Assembly: GCA_020633655.1 (NCBI GenBank)
Contig: JACKDF010000003.1
Coordinates: 1-64,000 of the forward strand
DNA: 64,000 bases
Direction: 5' to 3'
Source: Deferribacteres bacterium
Lineage (GTDB): Bacteria > Zhuqueibacterota > Zhuqueibacteria > Zhuqueibacterales > Geothermadaptataceae
Position numbers and translations under genes: made by a program. Positions 9,209-18,460 of the stretch are shown here, one piece after another (the stretch's first letter is position 1; every line of letters begins with the position of its first letter). A model generated the notes under the pieces. It was not told the DNA's origin. It did not search any database and worked only from the letters and a program-made list of their open reading frames with translations.

Positions 9209-12200
9209 ATGTTTTTTAAAAGTATAATACAAAAACGATTTAATCTGATTTTTATTATAACCTTTATTGGTGGCAGTTCGCTTCTAGGCCAACAATTACC
9301 GTTAAATAAATTTTCAAAGCAGGTAAATGCTGCACGTTTGAATTCACCACAAAATGCCAATGCTGGCATTTCTATTGCGAAGTTAAAAGGAGTTTTTATA
9401 ACCTACAATCAATCTGGTGAACTAAATGTGATGTGGCCATATGTGAATGGTCAAAAAATTGAATGTGATTTGTATTATGCAAGGAAACCAGGACTTGGAG
9501 ATCCAGTCAATTACCCGAATAAAATAACCAGTTATGATCAACGTCCAGATGAGAATGACAAAAATGGTTTTATTATCACAGATGGTTTTATCGGATTAGA
9601 CATAGGCATTTATTATTGTATCGTTCGCGCAATTGACAATCCTGACCTTTTTTCAATCGAGTTTTTGGTTTTTATTCAACCACCCGCGCCGGTTCGCATG
9701 CTTGAACCCACCGGCACTGTGGCCTTAAATAATTCGCCACTGGAGTTTCGTTGGCAACCCATAAATGGAGTACCATACTATTTTATATTCCTTTCACAGG
9801 GAAAAATTGAAATCATAGAGGACGACACAGGGGAAGTTGATCGAGTTGAAGGGTTGAACCTCATTTGGCAGGCATTTACCGACAAAACCTTTATTCGCTA
9901 TGGTGAAAGCGATATTTCCGGTTCATGGCCTGACGCCAACACACCACCACTCATCCCCGGTGAGGAATACAATTGGATGGTTTTTAGCGCCTTTGCGCCG
10001 GACATGCGTTATGGTGCCTGGGGCATGTATCCAATAGCAAGTTCTAATTTTTCAGTGCAGAGGCAAACCTTCAGTCAAATTCCAGAAATAACTTACCCGG
10101 TAGAAGGACAACAAATTACTGAGGATGAAATAACATTCTCGTGGACTCCAGTCACAGGAGCGACTCGTTACAGTATTTATATTCAGGAAATTTTTAAAAA
10201 TGATGATATTGGTGAAGGCACTATTATTTCATGGCAGTATGTAACCATAGATACAAAAGCGTCTTTTCCAGCACGTGAATTGCTTGCTTTTGAAGATTAT
10301 AAAGTGCGTGTGATCGCTGAAGGTCCAGGTGCAATGTCCGCTTCTGTGGAACATAGATTTCATTATAACCCACAAAGTGGATTAGTTGAACTAAAAACTT
10401 GCAATTCTGATTCGAGCATACCGCTGACCTACACGCAGATTGAAATCGAAAAATTGTCCGGTATTCGTTCTGCTTTTACCTATTTTACGGGAAAAGATGC
10501 AAACTTTAAACTCGATATGCCTGTTGGCAACTACCGGGTGAATGGCCGGGCGAACGGCTATATCAATGCAACGAGTGAGTTCACAGTAACTGCGGGAGAA
10601 GATAACGACCCCTATTTAATATTCCAGCCGGGTTTTTATCTGTTTTCCGGGCGAATTATTAACGCTGTAACCAAAACACCGGTTCCCTTTGCTCAAATAC
10701 AACTCAACAACGGTGAAAATCTTTACACAGATGGTGCGGGGTATTTTATTGTTGCGCCAGATTCCCCAATAAATTCATTCTTTGCGCATGCCCTTGGGTA
10801 TGAAGGGCGAACTATTTCTCCAATTAATTACGACATTGAAAATCACCATGCATTCCTGGGGGATTTACCCTTAAATCCTGCAAATAGCACAATCACTGGA
10901 AGATTGACAGATAAAAATGGGCTTGCAGTTTCCGGCGGCACGCTTTATATCAAAAATGATCACGTGCAATACACACGTAAAATTAATCAAAGCGGACAAT
11001 TTGAACATGCAGTTGCAAGTGGAGACTGGGAAATAAGTGCGAAAATCCCCGGCTACTACACTACTCCCATAGAAACAAATATAAAATTAGCTTCCGGTGA
11101 GTCTCGCTCCCTTTTTCTTACCTTAAATAACGCTTCTATTTTAAATGGCAAGGTAGTCAAGGATGGATTGCTTTACGGAAGTGGAAGCGTAAAGGCAACT
11201 GAACAAACATTGGGCACAGTCTTAGAAACAAAGACCAGTAATTTTGGCACATTTCGATTCGATTTGCAAGCCGGCACCTGGGATGTGGCAGTAAATGCTG
11301 GTGAGAATGGGTATAAACGTGAAATTATCGAGATAGGGGACAACCAGGTGAAAACGGTGTCGTTTTCACTACAACAGGTAACTACAATTGCAGGGGTTGT
11401 CACCAATGCGGAAACGAACGCCCCATTAGCGGATGTTCAGATATTCAACATAAGCACTAATGAAGTTTTGGCAGTAACGGGTGCTGATGGAAGCTACCAA
11501 TTTGCAGCTATTCCAAATGAGACTTATGTACTGTCCGCAATTCTCAATGGTTTTGAAACGGCCACAGCCACAGTTGTCGCTACAGATGGGGGTGTTAAAA
11601 TGCAATCATTCGCATTACGACCTCAAGCTTCATCAATTCGCGGGCGTGTTTTGCACAACAGTAAACCTGTCGCGGGTGCCCGAGTACTCGTGACTGAATT
11701 GAACCAATCCGTGCTCACAGATACAAACGGACAATTCTCCATTAACGTTGCAATAGGGAGTTATACTCTACTCATCACAGCTGGTTGTCTCGATCCGCAA
11801 CAGAAACTTGTCAATGTTCTTTCGAATGCTGGCACAGACGTCGAAGTGGTTTTAACAGGTAGTGCATCAATCGTGAGCGGGCGGATTTTTGACCAGCACC
11901 ACCAACCCATTGCTGATGCAAATCTACTTGCTGCGGGAAATTCCAGCTATAGTAGTCGCAGCGACTCTCATGGAAATTATGCACTCTGTCTTGACGCTGG
12001 AAGTTATTATCTACTCGTTTCCCACATTGGTTATTTAACTCAGGATACCACCTTTGCTATAATTGAAAATGACACAATCGCCAATGTTAATTTCTATCTG
12101 GAAGATAATTTTGCCACTTTGACAGGGCTTCTCACCACAACTCAAGGTCAACCGGTTCCAAATATACAGCTGATTTTTTCCAATGCCTGGCAACAGGAAG

Positions 12201-14137
12201 TTACATTGAGTGATCAGAATGGCTCATTTACATTCGATAATTTGTATCCGGGACAGGGAGTACTCATCATTCGTTCTACAGACTACTATTCAGCACCGAA
12301 GCCAGTGAATTTAACCGGCAAAGAAGTGACAAATCTCAGTATAACGCTAAATCGTAACGATGCATTTATTTCCGGTGTTGTCATCGATCAAAAATCTGGC
12401 AGTGGTTTGGCTGATGTACAACTCATCGCACAGGTAGTTGGTGGGAGTCAATTATTTACGACACAATCAAACTCTGATGGCTCTTTTCTGTTTTCAAATA
12501 TGCCTTCACTGGTAGATCTTCGATTCAAAATTACGGCAGTTAAAGGTGGCTATGCTCTGGTGCAGGCAGCAGAGGCCGTGGAACCAAACACCGCATCCCT
12601 GGTTATCGGCATGCTTGCTAAAAATGCTGTTATTTCCGGGCATGTAATCGATAAGGATGCCGCATCGCCGGTTGCAGGAGTAACGGTAATTTTGAATTCT
12701 TTAGGCAGGGGACCAGATGTTTCTGTGCTCAGCCAGCCGGATGGCAGTTTCGCCTTTTCCGAACTGGTGGAAAGTTTCGAATATAGTCTTTCGATCCAGC
12801 ACCCCCACTTTGAACAATTGAGTTACCCAACAAGTGCACCTGCCTCTGACATAAAATTGAATGTACAGAGAATTTATGCCTGGGTAACCGGCAACGCTAT
12901 TTTCCTCGACAGCCAAATGCCCTTTCGAAACGCAAACTTCATTTTTACCAATTTGGATGGGCAGGGAAAAGGTGATACGATACAAACCGACGTTAATGGA
13001 TATTTTCTTGCATCACTTTGGACCGGGCAGTATCAGGTACGGGTCGAGGCACCATTGTATTTTGGTGCACCAGCAAATGCTACTTTTAATTTACCCTTAA
13101 ACACCACAACGGATGTCGGGACTTTTACACTGGAAAAACAGCAACTTGATCAACTGTTTATCGATGGGCCCTCGGAATTTTCCAATCATCTTGGAGGCCA
13201 ACAATACAAATTAAATGCTTACGATACACTGAATCGAGCGATAACCAGTATCGCCTCCGTGGAATGGCTAGTGGACATAGGCAAGGATACCGCTCAATTT
13301 ACACAAAACGGGTATTTGCTTGTCAATTCGAGCTTTTTGGGGGAATTGAACTTGAGCATTACGGATAGCGTAACAAAAAAAACAGCCCAAAAGCGTATTG
13401 AGGTTGTTGCAGATATGGATTCAACCACCAATGCATTGTTTTTTGGACGGCAAAAACAAACGCTTTCCATCCTGCCTGGAACGATTGACGCAAGTACGAC
13501 GATACGGTTCTCGAGCCAGAATCTCTCTCCCGTGCAAAACGTTGAAAAAAATTTCCGGGCAATAAACCCACTCGTCAAAATCATTCCTGATAATGTTGAA
13601 TTTAACAAGCCTGCTTTATTTTCACTGCCTGTACCGGATGATCCCGTTTGGGGTAAGTTGGGCATTTTACGCTGGGATAATCTAATGAGTACCTGGCAAT
13701 TGGAAGAAGATCTGCAATTTATACGCATCAACAAAGACGATGATATCGTTTCACGGGAAATAGTAGCGGGAGGGGAATATGGGCTCGTGGAAATCTCAGA
13801 GCCATTGGATGTTTTTGATTTGAAATTGCGCCCTAATCCGTTCTCTCCGTCGCAGTTAAATGAATTTGATGAACCGGGTATAGCCGTCTCTTTTGTTCTT
13901 ACCTCAAACAGGGTGGCTTTGCCCCTGGTAACAGCAAAAATTTACTCAATACAAGGCGACCTTGTTTCAATCCTTGCAAATCAAAAACCCACAGGAAAAG
14001 GTGCCCAATATTTTAGTTGGGATGGGCTTACCCTCGATGGACGTATTGCCCGCAACGGGCGCTATATTTTGCACTTTATTGTGGAAGACGGCAGTAAAAA
14101 ACAGGAAATATTAAAGAGCATTGTTTTAATTCAATAA
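9209..14137 (+). CDS. Giant secreted protein of carboxypeptidase-regulatory repeats with FlgD-like C-terminus
   Basis: 1642 residues. The signal peptide ends SSLLG, with Gln-Gln at the mature start. Residues about 60-390 look like two fibronectin-III-like sandwiches. From about 395 to 1270 there are ten or so tandem carboxypeptidase-regulatory-like sandwiches, each recognisable by a pattern such as SGRIFDQHHQPIADANL followed by a DSHGNYALCLDAG-type turn. After a less clear section (1280-1530), the last 100 residues form a FlgD-Ig-like domain, with RPNPFSPSQ and an ending of the type NGRYILHFIVEDG. The protein is probably exported and displayed at the surface. The PorV-like barrel begins two bases after its stop codon, so the two are almost certainly co-expressed. 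Confidence 0.82.
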   Translation: MFFKSIIQKRFNLIFIITFIGGSSLLGQQLPLNKFSKQVNAARLNSPQNANAGISIAKLKGVFITYNQSGELNVMWPYVNGQKIECDLYYARKPGLGDPVNYPNKITSYDQRPDENDKNGFIITDGFIGLDIGIYYCIVRAIDNPDLFSIEFLVFIQPPAPVRMLEPTGTVALNNSPLEFRWQPINGVPYYFIFLSQGKIEIIEDDTGEVDRVEGLNLIWQAFTDKTFIRYGESDISGSWPDANTPPLIPGEEYNWMVFSAFAPDMRYGAWGMYPIASSNFSVQRQTFSQIPEITYPVEGQQITEDEITFSWTPVTGATRYSIYIQEIFKNDDIGEGTIISWQYVTIDTKASFPARELLAFEDYKVRVIAEGPGAMSASVEHRFHYNPQSGLVELKTCNSDSSIPLTYTQIEIEKLSGIRSAFTYFTGKDANFKLDMPVGNYRVNGRANGYINATSEFTVTAGEDNDPYLIFQPGFYLFSGRIINAVTKTPVPFAQIQLNNGENLYTDGAGYFIVAPDSPINSFFAHALGYEGRTISPINYDIENHHAFLGDLPLNPANSTITGRLTDKNGLAVSGGTLYIKNDHVQYTRKINQSGQFEHAVASGDWEISAKIPGYYTTPIETNIKLASGESRSLFLTLNNASILNGKVVKDGLLYGSGSVKATEQTLGTVLETKTSNFGTFRFDLQAGTWDVAVNAGENGYKREIIEIGDNQVKTVSFSLQQVTTIAGVVTNAETNAPLADVQIFNISTNEVLAVTGADGSYQFAAIPNETYVLSAILNGFETATATVVATDGGVKMQSFALRPQASSIRGRVLHNSKPVAGARVLVTELNQSVLTDTNGQFSINVAIGSYTLLITAGCLDPQQKLVNVLSNAGTDVEVVLTGSASIVSGRIFDQHHQPIADANLLAAGNSSYSSRSDSHGNYALCLDAGSYYLLVSHIGYLTQDTTFAIIENDTIANVNFYLEDNFATLTGLLTTTQGQPVPNIQLIFSNAWQQEVTLSDQNGSFTFDNLYPGQGVLIIRSTDYYSAPKPVNLTGKEVTNLSITLNRNDAFISGVVIDQKSGSGLADVQLIAQVVGGSQLFTTQSNSDGSFLFSNMPSLVDLRFKITAVKGGYALVQAAEAVEPNTASLVIGMLAKNAVISGHVIDKDAASPVAGVTVILNSLGRGPDVSVLSQPDGSFAFSELVESFEYSLSIQHPHFEQLSYPTSAPASDIKLNVQRIYAWVTGNAIFLDSQMPFRNANFIFTNLDGQGKGDTIQTDVNGYFLASLWTGQYQVRVEAPLYFGAPANATFNLPLNTTTDVGTFTLEKQQLDQLFIDGPSEFSNHLGGQQYKLNAYDTLNRAITSIASVEWLVDIGKDTAQFTQNGYLLVNSSFLGELNLSITDSVTKKTAQKRIEVVADMDSTTNALFFGRQKQTLSILPGTIDASTTIRFSSQNLSPVQNVEKNFRAINPLVKIIPDNVEFNKPALFSLPVPDDPVWGKLGILRWDNLMSTWQLEEDLQFIRINKDDDIVSREIVAGGEYGLVEISEPLDVFDLKLRPNPFSPSQLNEFDEPGIAVSFVLTSNRVALPLVTAKIYSIQGDLVSILANQKPTGKGAQYFSWDGLTLDGRIARNGRYILHFIVEDGSKKQEILKSIVLIQ

Positions 14138-14139
14138 CT

Positions 14140-15096
14140 ATGAGTCGAAGCCTTAATAAATTATTCGTACTGATTTTTCTGTGTTTATCCTCTTTGTATG
14201 CACAGGAACTTTCCCATATGCCTGGTGCATTTACCGATTTGAACCTTGGTGTTCGCCCAAGTGGCCTGGGCGGCGCCTATACTGCGCTTTCAAATGATGG
14301 TAATGCTTTGCTTTACAACCCGTCGGCAACACCATTTATGCCGTTTATTGGACTAACCGCAACGACTACAAAGTTGTTTGATATCATTCCAGCTTCATTC
14401 TTAGGCGTTCATTACCCTTTGAAACGGTTTTCTCTTATCGGTGGTATTCAGCAGATTGGCGATGATTTATTAAAGGAAACGACCTTTGGCTTTGCCGCTG
14501 CCATGCGGGGTGACGAACTTTTCGATGAGAATATAAGCATCATTCCCTGGCTTGATAAGATGGCTTTTTCCATGTCTTTTCGCTTTCTTATGGCTGATTT
14601 TGGTGACAATGCTGATGGCGGTGAAAATCGTGTTCGTGGAACCGGACGTGGTTTTGCCTTAGATTTTGGATATTACCTGAAGCTGAATGGCTTGCGATTT
14701 GGAGCAACTCTTCGTGATGGCATCGGCTATTTCCGCTGGAACTCTTCTGAAAAAGGGCATTATACACAAACTCCACCACGCCACATTCGACTTGGCGTCG
14801 CTTATGTCCAGCCTCGATTAAGACTATCCCTTGATGTGCAGCCAGCAATCTATGATGATATTAATACACGTGTATTATCAGGTATTGAATTCAATGTTAC
14901 ACCCTGGTTAGTTTTGCGTTCTGGTATAGCTCAGAATACGGGCGGTTTATTTTACAATAAAGTCTTAACAACTGGTTTCGGTGTTTATAATTTGAAATGG
15001 CAAAAGTATCGTTTAGCCTTGCAAGGTGGTTACCGCACCGATGAACTTGATAATTCTTTGCGATTTGGTATCGATCTTTTCTGGCCACCAAAATAA
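14140..15096 (+). CDS. PorV/PorQ-like outer-membrane barrel protein
   Basis: 318 residues. The signal peptide ends SSLYA with Gln as first mature residue. The mature N-terminus has the hallmark GVRPSGLGGAYTALSNDGNA then LLYNPSATPFM, which closely follows the PorV-like pattern of a Gly-rich loop and NPA motif. The rest is barrel strands ending SLRFGIDLFWPPK. In type IX secretion, PorV-type barrels carry cargo from the translocon to the attachment complex. Here it is coupled (two bases, no separate ribosome-binding site) to the giant repeat protein, which may be its dedicated partner. That pairing is inference. Confidence 0.75.
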   Translation: MSRSLNKLFVLIFLCLSSLYAQELSHMPGAFTDLNLGVRPSGLGGAYTALSNDGNALLYNPSATPFMPFIGLTATTTKLFDIIPASFLGVHYPLKRFSLIGGIQQIGDDLLKETTFGFAAAMRGDELFDENISIIPWLDKMAFSMSFRFLMADFGDNADGGENRVRGTGRGFALDFGYYLKLNGLRFGATLRDGIGYFRWNSSEKGHYTQTPPRHIRLGVAYVQPRLRLSLDVQPAIYDDINTRVLSGIEFNVTPWLVLRSGIAQNTGGLFYNKVLTTGFGVYNLKWQKYRLALQGGYRTDELDNSLRFGIDLFWPPK

Positions 15097-15124
15097 TTCT
15101 CCACACACCCCAGGAAACAGCGCA

Positions 15125-15694
15125 TTGGAAATACGTGATATCATCAGTCTTATCGGTCTCTTCGTTAATATTTTACTCCCGGTAGTCCTCGTTTTTATGG
15201 GCCTTCGAATTAATAAAAGTATCAAACAAATCGAACACAGCCATTGGGCAAATCAGAAAGTTATTGAAAAAAAATTACAGCTCTATGACAATATCGCTCC
15301 AAAATTAAATGATTTATATTGTTTTTACCTGTTTGTTGGTCATTGGAAAGACGTAAGTCCTGAGGATGTCATTCGTATTAAACGTGAACTTGACCGGCTG
15401 GTTTATACTTATCGAACGATTTTAGGTGAAGAATTTGTTGCTCAATATAGACGATTTATGGATGAGATTGCTTTTCATGTTTTCAATCGCGCCGGTGACA
15501 ATGCACGCATCATTGCAGAAATTTGTAATGAATTAGGTGATCGTAGAATTCATGCACAATATGAATGGCAGGATAAATGGAATGAAGCCTTTTATGAAGA
15601 TAAAAATTTTAACCGGAATGCTTTTATAAATGAATTTTTTGCAGTGATGGAGCAGTTTCAGGAATCAATTGGTCTGGCGATTCGCAAATCATAA
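15125..15694 (+). CDS. Membrane-anchored helical protein of unknown function
   Basis: I start this at the TTG at 15125. AGGAAA lies seven bases before it, whereas an in-frame start at 15026 would lie inside the previous gene. The product has about 189 residues. One N-terminal membrane helix (SLIGLFVNILLPVVLVFMGL) is followed by a long cytoplasmic, charged helical region rich in aromatic residues. I recognise no family. It sits in the same run as the adenylate kinase 31 bases downstream. Confidence 0.7.
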   Translation: MEIRDIISLIGLFVNILLPVVLVFMGLRINKSIKQIEHSHWANQKVIEKKLQLYDNIAPKLNDLYCFYLFVGHWKDVSPEDVIRIKRELDRLVYTYRTILGEEFVAQYRRFMDEIAFHVFNRAGDNARIIAEICNELGDRRIHAQYEWQDKWNEAFYEDKNFNRNAFINEFFAVMEQFQESIGLAIRKS

Positions 15695-15725
15695 ATCATA
15701 CCTTCCATAATAAAGAATACTCAAA

Positions 15726-17144
15726 ATGAATATTGCACTTATCGGGCCTTCGGGAGCTGGGAAAGGAACCTATGCTCACAAATTAGCGAGAGACTATAGT
15801 TTGCGCCATGTTTCCACTGGTGATTTATTGCGCACAAGCATCGAGAACAAGAGTCCACTCGGTTTGCTCGTCACGCAATACATTGAAACCGGCGATTTCG
15901 TCCCTGATGAATTCATAGACGCGATCATAGAAGAAAGCCTTAAAAATATGGATTCCGGAACTGGTGTGCTTTTTGATGGGTTCCCACGTACGGTTTATCA
16001 GGCCGAATCGCTGCAAAAGATCCTTTCTGAAAGTGGGAGAAAACTCGACGCCGTTGTTTATCTGATCGCAAGTGATGAAGAAATACGACGACGGCTCTAC
16101 GGTCGATTAATTTGTAGAAAGTGCCAATTTCCTCATCATATTGATCACGTCGATTCGATGATTTGCCAAAATGGTGATTGTGGGGGCGAACTCTTCCGAC
16201 GCCCGGATGATAAAGGCGACATCCCGGTTGCCCGCTTACAAGTCTATCATCGGGAAACAGCGCCGCTGCTTGCATATTATGAAAAACATGGCTTATTGCA
16301 TTCCATAGATGCAGAACGATCCATAGAACGTGTCCACCATGATTTGCATGATTTATTTGAAAACCTAAAAAACCAGCCTCATGCCACAAGAGAAATAACC
16401 GACTTTGTCCCGGCGAAGACTGTTCAGGGTAAATTAATTCTTAAAACTGTGCAAGAACAAAACATTAGCGTACCTGACATTGTATTGTTAGGGGCGCCAG
16501 GTTCTGGCAAAGGTACGCAGGCGAAACTCTTATGTGATGCCTTTGGTGTAGTGCAAATTTCGACGGGAGATTTATTTCGCAAAAACATTGCGCAAAAAAC
16601 AAAGCTTGGAAAACTTGCGCAATTTTATATTGACAGGGGAGAGCTGGTACCACAAGAAATAACGGAAAGTATGGTGCGTCAGCGTATTGCTCTGGATGAT
16701 ACCGCTAACGGTGTCATCCTTGATGGTTTCCCACGGACCTTGCCCCAAGCCGAAGCGTTAAATCAGCTAATGCATGAACTCGGGCGCACAATTGCCGCCG
16801 TTGTTTATATCGCTGTTCCGGATGAAGATATCATTGAACGTTTGTCTGCGCGTATTACTTGCAAAATGTGCAATAGACCTTTTCATAAGGATTTCAATCC
16901 TTTTTCGAAATGCCCAACGGCTGAATGCAATGGGGAGCATCTTTACCAGCGCCAGGATGATACGCCAGAAACAGTTCGTAAGCGTCTAAAAACGTTTCAT
17001 CAACAAACACAACCACTCATTGACTATTACCAGGAAAATGGATTATTAGAAGTAATTAACGGCGATGGGAAAGTGAGCGACGTGACAGAGAAGATTTTTG
17101 CAATTATGCACAGTTTACAAGTGAAATTGGATATTAAATTTTGA
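15726..17144 (+). CDS. adk: Tandem adenylate kinase (two complete Adk domains in one chain)
   Basis: 472 residues, about twice the usual 215. Domain 1 (1-215) has the P-loop GPSGAGKGT, STGDLLR, the DGFPRT motif and a zinc-type lid (CRKC then CQNGDC). Domain 2 (about 245-470) repeats all of it: GAPGSGKGT, STGDLFR, DGFPRT, CKMC and CPTAEC, then RQDDTPETVRKRL. Each converts ATP and AMP to two ADP. Both domains keep the P-loop, the lid Asp-Asp pair and the Arg of the VxxRL helix, so both may be active. The domains are clearly diverged from one another, with domain 2 closer to consensus. A standard single-domain adk is not in the window. Confidence 0.93.
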   Translation: MNIALIGPSGAGKGTYAHKLARDYSLRHVSTGDLLRTSIENKSPLGLLVTQYIETGDFVPDEFIDAIIEESLKNMDSGTGVLFDGFPRTVYQAESLQKILSESGRKLDAVVYLIASDEEIRRRLYGRLICRKCQFPHHIDHVDSMICQNGDCGGELFRRPDDKGDIPVARLQVYHRETAPLLAYYEKHGLLHSIDAERSIERVHHDLHDLFENLKNQPHATREITDFVPAKTVQGKLILKTVQEQNISVPDIVLLGAPGSGKGTQAKLLCDAFGVVQISTGDLFRKNIAQKTKLGKLAQFYIDRGELVPQEITESMVRQRIALDDTANGVILDGFPRTLPQAEALNQLMHELGRTIAAVVYIAVPDEDIIERLSARITCKMCNRPFHKDFNPFSKCPTAECNGEHLYQRQDDTPETVRKRLKTFHQQTQPLIDYYQENGLLEVINGDGKVSDVTEKIFAIMHSLQVKLDIKF

Positions 17145-17186
17145 GCACATAAATACTTATAACATACTTATCCTAAAAATACCGAT

Positions 17187-18290
17187 ATGATGAGAACAAT
17201 ATTTACAATATTCATTGTCCTGCACGCGATGATCCATGGTCTTGGTTTTTTGAAGGCATTTCACTTCGCTGAATTAAACGAACTAAATGAAAACATTTCC
17301 AGAATTTATGGTACAATCTGGGGGATTGTTTTTATAATTTTTATTGTAGCAGCAGTGCAATTCATTGTTAATTTTGACTTGTGGTGGTTCAGTTGTGCCA
17401 TTGGTGTAGTGCTTTCACAATTAATGATTTTTCTGTTTTGGCAGGATGCAAAATTTGGATCTATTCCTAATTTGATTATTCTTCTCATCGTTGTAATTGC
17501 ATTTGCAAATTGGCAATTTGATCGAAAAGTACGTTCTGAAATTACCCAAATTTTCTCTTCTAATACCAGCTCCATCGAAACAATTCCACATCAAAAACCT
17601 TTTTCAGAATTGCCGCACATCGTCCAAACCTGGATTAATCACTCAAATATTGAAAAGAAAGGAATGATTTCCAGTGTTCGCTTAAAACAGAAAATTTTCA
17701 TGAAAATGAAACCTGATCAAAAGGAATGGACAGAAGCACATGCTGAACAATACTTTGCATTAAATACACCCGCTTTTTTATGGAGGGTAAAATTAAAAAT
17801 GAACCCCTTTGTCCATGTTGTTGGAAGGGATTTATTTTCAAAGGGAAAAGGCCGAATGGAGATCAAATTGTTTTCACTCCTTCGCGTTGTCGATGCAACA
17901 GGCCCCAAAATGGATTCCGGTACACTGCAACGGTATCTCGGTGAAATGATTTGGTTCCCTGCTGCAGCGCATTCTCAGTATATTACCTGGGAACCTGTCG
18001 ATACATGTTCTGCAAAAGCAACGATGGATTATAACGGAACCGTTGATTCTGGCATATTTTACTTTAATACGCATGGAGAATTTACTAAATACAGTGCATT
18101 GCGATTTAAGGAAAATGAAACGGATTCTGAACGTATTCCCTGGGAGATTACAGTGGTGAAATACAAAGAAATTGATGGTGTCCGCATTCCTGTTGAACTT
18201 GAAGCAACGTGGAAACTTCCGGAGGGTGATTGGACATGGTTGCATCTAGAAATCTCAGAGATTGAATACAATAATCCTGAAGTGTATTAG
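17187..18290 (+). CDS. Four-helix membrane protein with soluble C-terminal domain (DUF6544/DUF6920-like)
   Basis: 367 residues. Four hydrophobic helices lie in the first 115 residues (first segment FTIFIVLHAMIHGLGF). A soluble domain of about 230 residues follows, containing TLQRYLGEMIWFPAA and an ITWEPVDTCSAKATMDYNG-type stretch, both typical of a conserved group with lipid-carrier-like outer-membrane relatives. The family name is given from memory and its function is unknown. The gene is 42 bases after adk and probably in the same transcript. Confidence 0.55.
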   Translation: MMRTIFTIFIVLHAMIHGLGFLKAFHFAELNELNENISRIYGTIWGIVFIIFIVAAVQFIVNFDLWWFSCAIGVVLSQLMIFLFWQDAKFGSIPNLIILLIVVIAFANWQFDRKVRSEITQIFSSNTSSIETIPHQKPFSELPHIVQTWINHSNIEKKGMISSVRLKQKIFMKMKPDQKEWTEAHAEQYFALNTPAFLWRVKLKMNPFVHVVGRDLFSKGKGRMEIKLFSLLRVVDATGPKMDSGTLQRYLGEMIWFPAAAHSQYITWEPVDTCSAKATMDYNGTVDSGIFYFNTHGEFTKYSALRFKENETDSERIPWEITVVKYKEIDGVRIPVELEATWKLPEGDWTWLHLEISEIEYNNPEVY

Positions 18291-18460
18291 ATTGGCTTAA
18301 TAAAAAGTTACCAATACGAATAATGCAACAATATTAAAGCGACACAATATGAATTTAGGATTACTAAAATTCCTTATTGAAACGTTTAGTATGGAACGCA
18401 ACTTTTGAATGATTAATTGCGGGTTCGACTAAAAATTCCATCGAAATGAAAGGGAAGCAG
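18291..18460 (+). promoter_or_regulatory. Upstream region of the pectinase gene with a CG-centred palindrome
   Basis: AAACGTTT at 18380-18387 is an eight-base palindrome with a central CG, 60-80 bases before the GH28 start. This is the sort of core seen in LacI-family operators. The match is short and could be chance. No convincing -10/-35 pair is visible. Confidence 0.2.
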
